Below are positions 58,404 through 64,000 of a stretch of 64,000 nt of DNA, piece after piece. Source of the stretch: UBA12018 sp051656605. Lineage in GTDB: Bacteria; Bacteroidota; Bacteroidia; Bacteroidales; CAMTPD01. Below the pieces are notes generated by a model. The model saw only the letters and a program-made list of their open reading frames with translations. It made no database searches and was not told the DNA's origin. Both the position numbers and the translations under genes were made by a program. The stretch covers positions 1 to 64,000 of the forward strand of contig JBOGCF010000044.1 of assembly GCA_051656605.1 (NCBI GenBank), written 5' to 3'. Position 1 is the stretch's first letter. Every line of letters starts with the position of its first letter.

Positions 58404-61142
58404 TTAGAAACGATATCGAGCACCAAGCAACATACTCATTCCATGAAAGTCTTCACGAATCAGCGTTTTGCCACTATTGACATCTTGCTTGTCGAAGTCG
58501 GCATTGTATGCATTCACCGTCTTGATGTATCTTCTTACCGGCGTATTGAGCAGGTTGCTCCCTTTGGCGAAGATGGAAACGTTTGATTTGAATTTCTTCT
58601 CAAGCGAAACATCCAGCGAGAACGACCCTTCTTCCCAGTAGTCAGAATCCAGGTAGTGTGATGCAATCACAATCTTCTCTCCCGAATACGTTACCGCAAT
58701 CTGCGCATCCCAATTGTTGCGCGTATCTTTGTACATAATGGCTACGTTTGCCACGTGAGGAGCTTGATTTACAAGCGGACGCGTTTGATCTACACTTCTG
58801 CGCTCTAGCTTACCCGCCTCATCTCTACCATAGGTAACTTTAGGCGTAGTAATCGCAGAGTGTGTATAGGTATAGTTGGCTTTTACCCCTACGTTGCGCA
58901 TAAACTTGATCACATCAATCTCGAAGCCGTAGTTGGTAGCGTTACCAAGATTGGCCGGTCCGTAACCAAACTGTCTGTTATTGACCGTATAGTAAGCAAA
59001 CTCAATCGGATTTTGAATCTTCTTGTAGAAAAGCCCTACCATGATTTGCTCTGTAGCCGAAGGGAAATACTCCCAACGCAAATCCACGTTGTCAATCTTG
59101 GCACGTTTCAGGTCTTTGTTTCCAAACTCCATGTAATCTTCGTTGATAATCGAGTAAGGTACAATCTCAAAGAAGCCCGGTCTGTTGATCGATTTGAAGT
59201 AAGAAGCTCTCAGGTTCATCTTCTCAATCGGTGAATACTTCACGCTGATGGAAGGAAGCAGATCCCAGTAGTTTTGCTCTCCATAGGGATCGTCTCCGGC
59301 AGCCGGAAACTCCATCGTATACGACTGCAGCGTATGTTCGGCACGAAGTCCGGCAATAACGGTCCAGTTGTTTCCGTTTAATGACTCCATCAAATAAACC
59401 GCTCCGATCTTCTCGGCCGCATCGTAGTTGAGCGGACCTACACTACCTTTGGGAGCACTAATCTTCCACTCGATCTCATCCGGTGTATTAAAGTCAATGC
59501 CTTGCACGGGGCGAGACGATGAAGCCGGTGTAAAGAGATAGGATACATATTTGTTCGTTCTCGCCTTATCGCGATACATACCTCCGAGTTTGGAATGAAG
59601 CGAAGCAAAACTAAAATCGGATGCATACTGTAGATTCGCATAAGCGGCAAGGTCACGGTCGCTATTGTCTTCCCATCTGCGTTCCGAATTATCGGCCGTA
59701 ACATGGTCTATGTAATTATTTCTATTGTTTTCGAGATTGATATAGGTATTGTCCGGTTTATTATTGGATGCGGTAGAAAACACACCCGACCAATTAAGCG
59801 ACAACTTGCCCCATTCGTGATCTCCTTGAAGTGTTGAATTGAAAATCTGCTGTCTGTTATAACGAGTGCGCAACTCTAAATTCTCCAGTGCATTTCCATT
59901 TTCAGGATCGTAATTGAGCGACAAATTAGTTCCTATTGTATTACGTACCTGTGTAATGCGGCTGTTGATATAGGCATTGTACAGAGCCAGTTTGTGATGT
60001 GGCGTAAAACGGTAGTCAAACTTGGTATGCACCCCAAACTGCATTTGATTTTCGGAGTATTCGCGTTCTTTCTTTTGCGACAATCGCACCGAGTTTTCGG
60101 TCTGATTCATTACATCGGTATAGAAAAGACTGTTGTTGCCTTTGTTCATGTTTTGAAAACTTCCGGCAATGACCATTCCAAACTTATCATCCAGCCAGCG
60201 ATCGCCATACATCATTCCGGCAAGCATGTTTACCGCCGCATTTTTATTGCTCAGCGTAGCACTTGCTTTGGTAAAATCGGCAGCCGTTGCGTTGTAGTCG
60301 CTTCCATAGCGATAGCGTGGTGCCTCTTTGGTGATCCCTTTGAAGTCGAATTGATTAAATACCCTATCCATATATAATGTATTGTATCCGGCAGAGGCAT
60401 TCACTTGTATGCTACGACGAGCCGGCGCATCTTTCATCACCATATTAATGGCTCCTCCGGTAGCGTCTCCTTCGTGATCGGCTGTAAGAGATTTTGCCAC
60501 CTCCAAACGGTCGAGCAATTCACTTGGGAAAATATCAAGCGGAACATATCTGTTTTTATTGTCCGGACTCGGAATCTTTACTCCGTTTACCAATGAATAG
60601 TTATAGCGTTTGTCCATTCCGCGCAATACGGCATATTGCCCATCGCCCGAACTGCTACGCTCCATCGTAACACCCGATACGCGTTGAAGTACGCTTGCTA
60701 CGTTTAAATCGGGAGAAACCTCGATTGCTCTCGCACTCACCACATTCATTACATTGTGAGCTTTTTGCTCCAGGTAGCGTGCTGCATTGTCGGTATTTTT
60801 CACCATTTGAGCCGTTACCACTACATTCTCGAGCATCACTTCGCTTTCGTTCAAAAGCACTTCAATCTTTGGTTGCTTCGACGATACACTTACCTCTTTG
60901 GACTGATACCCCACATAACTACATACTAATATTACATTTTTTCCACTTGGGAGATTCTTTAACAAGAAAGAGCCGTCGAGACCGGTAACCGCACCTTTTT
61001 GTTCGCTACCTTTTACTACAACCGTAGCACCGATTAGTTCTTCTTTCGTGTTAGCGTCACGAATCACACCGCGTAATACATCGGTTGCATAACTATTTAC
61101 AGATACGAGCAATGTTATCGCACAAACGCAAAACCTATTCAT
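58404..61142 (-). CDS. TonB-dependent receptor with carboxypeptidase-like N-terminal domain
   Basis: 912 residues. Signal VCAITLLVSVNSYAT, then a carboxypeptidase D regulatory-like domain (LRGVIRDANTKEELIGATVV, GLDGSFLLKNLPSG), the TonB box region (ENVVVTAQM), the plug (VLQRVSGVTMERSSSGDGQY, VLRGMDKRYNYSLVNGVKIP) and a 22-strand barrel ending in LLGARYRF with a terminal Phe. No SusD gene follows, so it is not a classic glycan SusCD pair. The partners are a beta-helix lipoprotein and a phosphoesterase. It is divergent from an OmpR-type two-component system that may control it. Confidence 0.93.
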   Translation of the reverse strand: MNRFCVCAITLLVSVNSYATDVLRGVIRDANTKEELIGATVVVKGSEQKGAVTGLDGSFLLKNLPSGKNVILVCSYVGYQSKEVSVSSKQPKIEVLLNESEVMLENVVVTAQMVKNTDNAARYLEQKAHNVMNVVSARAIEVSPDLNVASVLQRVSGVTMERSSSGDGQYAVLRGMDKRYNYSLVNGVKIPSPDNKNRYVPLDIFPSELLDRLEVAKSLTADHEGDATGGAINMVMKDAPARRSIQVNASAGYNTLYMDRVFNQFDFKGITKEAPRYRYGSDYNATAADFTKASATLSNKNAAVNMLAGMMYGDRWLDDKFGMVIAGSFQNMNKGNNSLFYTDVMNQTENSVRLSQKKEREYSENQMQFGVHTKFDYRFTPHHKLALYNAYINSRITQVRNTIGTNLSLNYDPENGNALENLELRTRYNRQQIFNSTLQGDHEWGKLSLNWSGVFSTASNNKPDNTYINLENNRNNYIDHVTADNSERRWEDNSDRDLAAYANLQYASDFSFASLHSKLGGMYRDKARTNKYVSYLFTPASSSRPVQGIDFNTPDEIEWKISAPKGSVGPLNYDAAEKIGAVYLMESLNGNNWTVIAGLRAEHTLQSYTMEFPAAGDDPYGEQNYWDLLPSISVKYSPIEKMNLRASYFKSINRPGFFEIVPYSIINEDYMEFGNKDLKRAKIDNVDLRWEYFPSATEQIMVGLFYKKIQNPIEFAYYTVNNRQFGYGPANLGNATNYGFEIDVIKFMRNVGVKANYTYTHSAITTPKVTYGRDEAGKLERRSVDQTRPLVNQAPHVANVAIMYKDTRNNWDAQIAVTYSGEKIVIASHYLDSDYWEEGSFSLDVSLEKKFKSNVSIFAKGSNLLNTPVRRYIKTVNAYNADFDKQDVNSGKTLIREDFHGMSMLLGARYRF

Positions 61143-61171
61143 CTATTCTTTGTTTTTCAATTTCGATGTCA

Positions 61172-61179
61172 CAAAAGTA
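61172..61179 (-). promoter_or_regulatory. -7 promoter element of the TonB receptor operon
   Basis: Minus strand TACTTTTG matches TAnnTTTG, 30 bp before the ATG at 61142. No good -33 element, which fits activation by a response regulator. Confidence 0.5.
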
Positions 61180-61324
61180 AAAGCCTGCTATTTCATTAAT
61201 ATGTCTAAAAAGTTACATTGCTTAAACAATATCCTTAACGTTATTTTAGCCTTTAGATGCATTTTGCTCATAACGAAAACAAGACTCTAATGGTTTTCTA
61301 ATAGCAAGTCTAATGCAATGCCAT

Positions 61325-61332
61325 TATCTTTG
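61325..61332 (+). promoter_or_regulatory. -7 promoter element of the two-component system
   Basis: TATCTTTG, matching TAnnTTTG, 30 bp before the ATG at 61362. The -33 region is weak. About 145 bp separate it from the opposite-facing element at 61172-61179. Confidence 0.5.
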
Positions 61333-61361
61333 CTTGTCTAAAAATCGATAAAACAAAACGG

Positions 61362-62057
61362 ATGATACATATATTAGTTGTCGAAGATGAAACACGAGTT
61401 GCCGATTTGCTTAAGAAAGGACTCGAAGAGTCGGGCTACAATGTATCTGTAGCCTACGACGGTACTATGGGATTACGGTTATTTAAATCGGCAGTATACG
61501 ATTTTGTAATCTCAGACGTGATTCTACCCAACATGAACGGCTTCGAATTTTGCAAAGAAGTGCGGGCCATCAACAAGGAAATACCCATCATCATGCTTAC
61601 CGCTTTGGGTACTACCGACGACAAACTGGAAGGTTTTGATGCCGGGGCCGACGACTATATGGTAAAACCGTTCGACTTTAGAGAGCTCGATGCACGGATC
61701 AAACTGTTGCTACGTCGCAAAGGAGCAGGAGCCGAAACAAAACAAGAGACCGAACTCAGCTATGCCGATTTGCATGTAAACCTAGACACAAAAGAGGTAA
61801 GCCGATCGGGCAATCTGATCCGACTCACCCCCAAGGAGTTTAACCTATTGGTATACATGCTTCAAAATAAAGAGCGCGTTGTTTCACGTATCGAAATAGC
61901 CGAAAAAGTCTGGAATACCCACTTCGATACGGGAACCAACTTCATTGACGTATACATTAATTATTTGCGCAAAAAGATCGACAAGGCCTATACCGACAAA
62001 CTGATTCATACCAAACCGGGCATGGGCTTTATACTAAAATCGGATTATGAAAATTAG
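61362..62057 (+). CDS. OmpR-family response regulator
   Basis: 231 residues. Receiver domain with acidic pocket VVEDE (E8-D9), phosphorylatable D52 in FVISDVILPNMNG, conserved Thr in IIMLTALGTTDDKLEGFDAG and Lys in YMVKPFDFRELDARI. C-terminal winged helix with LTPKEFNLLVYMLQN and the recognition helix FIDVYINYLRKKIDK, ending GMGFILKSDYEN. The end overlaps the kinase gene start by 11 bp, so they are co-translated. It probably regulates the divergent TonB receptor operon. Confidence 0.95.
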   Translation: MIHILVVEDETRVADLLKKGLEESGYNVSVAYDGTMGLRLFKSAVYDFVISDVILPNMNGFEFCKEVRAINKEIPIIMLTALGTTDDKLEGFDAGADDYMVKPFDFRELDARIKLLLRRKGAGAETKQETELSYADLHVNLDTKEVSRSGNLIRLTPKEFNLLVYMLQNKERVVSRIEIAEKVWNTHFDTGTNFIDVYINYLRKKIDKAYTDKLIHTKPGMGFILKSDYEN

Positions 62058-63417
62058 AACACGACTTACACTACGATATGCTGCCGTTTCGGCCATACTG
62101 TTTATGGCTTTTGCCTTGATGGTATATTTCTTTTCGGAAATAAACCGACGCGACGAATTCTACCGAGATCTGAAACGGGAAGGTATTACCAAAGCCAATC
62201 TATTTCTTGAGAAGAAGGTCGACGCACACACCATGCAATCGATCTACCTCAACAACCGCGAATTTATCAATGAAGTGGAGGTAGCAGTATACGACACCTC
62301 CTTTCACCTACTCTATCACGATGCCAAGCAAATCGACTTGGTAAAGGAAACGCCGCAGATGATTGAGCGTATCATACGAGAAAAAAGCATCGAGTTCTAT
62401 CAAGACAATTATCAAGTCGTGGGTCTGCTCTATCCATACAAAGGACAAGAATATGTAATTACGGCAGTAGCATACGATGGTTACGGCTATGCCAAACTCG
62501 AAGCCTTGAAACACATCTTGCTCTTTCTATGGGTAATGGTTCTTTTTATTCTTTTGATTGTAGGCTATTATTTAGCCAAAAGGGCTTTGATGCCCGTATC
62601 GGACTTAATACGTCAGATTGGTCAAATTACGGCTTCGAAACTGCACAAACGACTTGTATCACCTAAAGAGAAAGATGAAATAGGAGAATTGGCTGCCGAG
62701 TTTAATGCAATGCTCGACAAACTAGAGGCTTCGTTTAGTTCACAAAAGATGTTTGTCAGCAATGTATCACACGAATTGCGTACTCCGATGGCGGTCTTGA
62801 TCGGCGAACTCGAGATTGCATCACTTCGCCCAAGATCGGAAGAAGCCTACAAAGCGGTAATCGAATCGGCCCTGGGTGATGCCAAGCACATTGTAAACCT
62901 ACTCGACGGCTTGCTCAATCTGGCCAAAGCGGCCTATCAGCCCGAACAAATCAAGATGGAAGAAGTGCGTCTCGACGAATTGCTGCTCGATGCATGCGAA
63001 ATAGCCATGAAAAGCGATTCGTCGTATCTGGTAGAAATCGACTTCGAACAAGAATTTGATGACGATACCTTAATTACCGTTGTAGGCAATGCATATCTGC
63101 TTAAAACCGCTTTTGTAAATCTGCTCGAAAACAATTGCAAGTTTTCCGAAAATCATACCTCTCAGGTACAAATATCGGCAAACAACAAAGAGGCTGTAAT
63201 TCGCTTTTCCGATACCGGAATCGGGATAGCCGACGACGACCTTCCATTTATTTTTGATCCGTTTTACAGAGGTAAAAACAAAAGCTTTGCCAAAGGCAAC
63301 GGCATCGGAATGGCTTTGGTAAAACGGATTGTAGAGCTCCATAATGGTAGTATTGAGGTCGTTTCACATCCCAACGAAGGAACACTATTTATCTTGAGGA
63401 TACCTCATATTTTCTAA
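62047..63417 (+). CDS. Sensor histidine kinase
   Basis: 456 residues. TM1 near 10-30 (YAAVSAILFMAFALMVYFF), a ~125-residue periplasmic sensor part, TM2 near 155-178 (LLFLWVMVLFILLIVGYYLA), a HAMP domain (MPVSDLIRQIGQITASKLH...), HisKA with the phospho-His in NVSHELRTPMAVLIGELEIA, and a HATPase_c domain with NLLENNCKFSE (N box), FSDTGIGIADDDL and FDPFYRGKNKSFAKGNGIGM (G boxes). The sensor part (YQDNYQVVGLLYPYKGQEYV) shows no recognised ligand motif. Confidence 0.95.
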   Translation: MKIRTRLTLRYAAVSAILFMAFALMVYFFSEINRRDEFYRDLKREGITKANLFLEKKVDAHTMQSIYLNNREFINEVEVAVYDTSFHLLYHDAKQIDLVKETPQMIERIIREKSIEFYQDNYQVVGLLYPYKGQEYVITAVAYDGYGYAKLEALKHILLFLWVMVLFILLIVGYYLAKRALMPVSDLIRQIGQITASKLHKRLVSPKEKDEIGELAAEFNAMLDKLEASFSSQKMFVSNVSHELRTPMAVLIGELEIASLRPRSEEAYKAVIESALGDAKHIVNLLDGLLNLAKAAYQPEQIKMEEVRLDELLLDACEIAMKSDSSYLVEIDFEQEFDDDTLITVVGNAYLLKTAFVNLLENNCKFSENHTSQVQISANNKEAVIRFSDTGIGIADDDLPFIFDPFYRGKNKSFAKGNGIGMALVKRIVELHNGSIEVVSHPNEGTLFILRIPHIF

Positions 63418-63553
63418 TAAAACAAGAACTTATTACTAGCTATTCTTTATAATATGTGAAAAAATTATAGCTGCTTTAGCGACTTTTAAAGGGGAATAAT
63501 TGTTACTTTGCATGAGTTTATCCGACAAAAAACGAAAACAATATAGACCTGTC

Positions 63554-64000
63554 ATGAAAAAGACGATTTTGATTACCGGAGCTACTTCGGGTATTGGAGA
63601 AGCAACAGCGATACGCTTTGCTCAAGAAGGACACAGATTGATTCTTACCGGTCGCAGAGCTGAACGCCTTGCGAAGTTGGCATCCTCACTGAGACAAAAT
63701 TACAACTGTGAGGTGTTACCGATGGCATTTGACGTACGAGACAAAGACCGTGTTCACCATACGCTTTCCTCATTGGCTATTAATGGAGAAGTCATTGATG
63801 TATTGATCAATAATGCCGGATTGGCAAGTGGTTTATCTCCAATCCAAAACGGAGACTTAGACGATTGGGATGTAATGATCGATACCAATATCAAAGGTTT
63901 ATTATATGTAACACGCGTAATTGCTCCCATGATGGTAAAACAAGGCTTTGGGCACATCATCAACGTTTGCTCTATTGCCGGTGTACAAAACTATCCAAAC
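63554..64000 (+). CDS. Short-chain dehydrogenase/reductase (3' end outside the window)
   Basis: 149 codons from ATG 63554 to the window edge, no stop. The SDR cofactor motif ITGATSGIGEATAIRFA is present (TGxxxGIG), followed by RRAERLAKLA suggesting NADP, then FDVRDKDRV, LINNAGLASGL (NNAG) and HIINVCSIAGVQ (active-site Ser). The YxxxK catalytic pair would come just after the edge. The family resembles YdfG/serine dehydrogenase-like SDRs acting on 3-hydroxy acids. It follows the kinase gene after 136 bp with no clear terminator between. Confidence 0.92.
   Translation, partial: MKKTILITGATSGIGEATAIRFAQEGHRLILTGRRAERLAKLASSLRQNYNCEVLPMAFDVRDKDRVHHTLSSLAINGEVIDVLINNAGLASGLSPIQNGDLDDWDVMIDTNIKGLLYVTRVIAPMMVKQGFGHIINVCSIAGVQNYPN

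Overview
The window looks like a chromosomal segment from a member of the order Bacteroidales (phylum Bacteroidota). Supporting signs are promoters with the TAnnTTTG -7 element, Mfa/FimA-type fimbrillins with DUF3575 and DUF5119 partners, BACON-domain and DUF4136/DUF4377 lipoproteins, a DUF4248-HU-glucosaminidase cluster, a TonB-dependent receptor with a carboxypeptidase-like N-terminal domain, and glycoside hydrolases carrying CBM32-like and dockerin domains. The genus cannot be fixed from the sequence alone.

Layout. 0-0.5 kb: the start of a minus-strand gene (possibly an IS transposase N-region), then tRNA-Asp and tRNA-Gly with a shared terminator. 0.5-6 kb: a minus-strand 2-oxoacid dehydrogenase operon, E1alpha-E1beta-E2-E3 followed by a lipoate ligase-like gene. 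6-12 kb: a M16-like protein without its zinc ligands, kdsB, a CPA2 cation/proton antiporter and an NfeD-type membrane serine protease. 12-21 kb: a small ECF-like sigma factor, a sodium/solute symporter, a POT-type transporter, two lipoproteins (one a M43-like metalloprotease), an aldo/keto reductase with a divergent AraC regulator, a shortened alpha/beta hydrolase and a pentapeptide-repeat protein.

21.4-27.4 kb is the most unusual block: an AT-rich, tightly packed minus-strand operon encoding an Hsp70-TPR protein, a short SF1 (UvrD-like) helicase, a protein of unknown family with three 31-residue repeats, and a TerB-like protein. A putative small nuclease/toxin gene follows after a hairpin terminator, and a convergent small RNA candidate lies beyond it. 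I recognise no named system with this composition; a stress-response or anti-phage role is the leading guess.

27.7-35.8 kb: a GC-richer DNA-metabolism cluster. It holds a small gene broken or frameshifted at an A8 tract, a gene with iteron-like 21-nt repeats, a T7 gp4-like primase-helicase, DUF4248, RecD2, an HU-like protein, a glucosaminidase and a tiny smalltalk-like ORF. 36-37 kb: a frameshifted BF3164-like lipoprotein gene. 37.3-42.4 kb: a type V fimbrial operon. 42.6-46.1 kb: a reactive-chlorine-response-like set (RclR-like, DUF417/RclC-like, RclA-like) and a DUF4136 lipoprotein. 46-55 kb: carbohydrate enzymes (a modular GH31 with dockerin and cohesin-like domains, a beta-propeller hydrolase, GH35) and a GNAT. 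55-64 kb: VOC protein, a TonB receptor/beta-helix lipoprotein/metallophosphoesterase operon facing an OmpR-type two-component system, and the start of a short-chain dehydrogenase gene.
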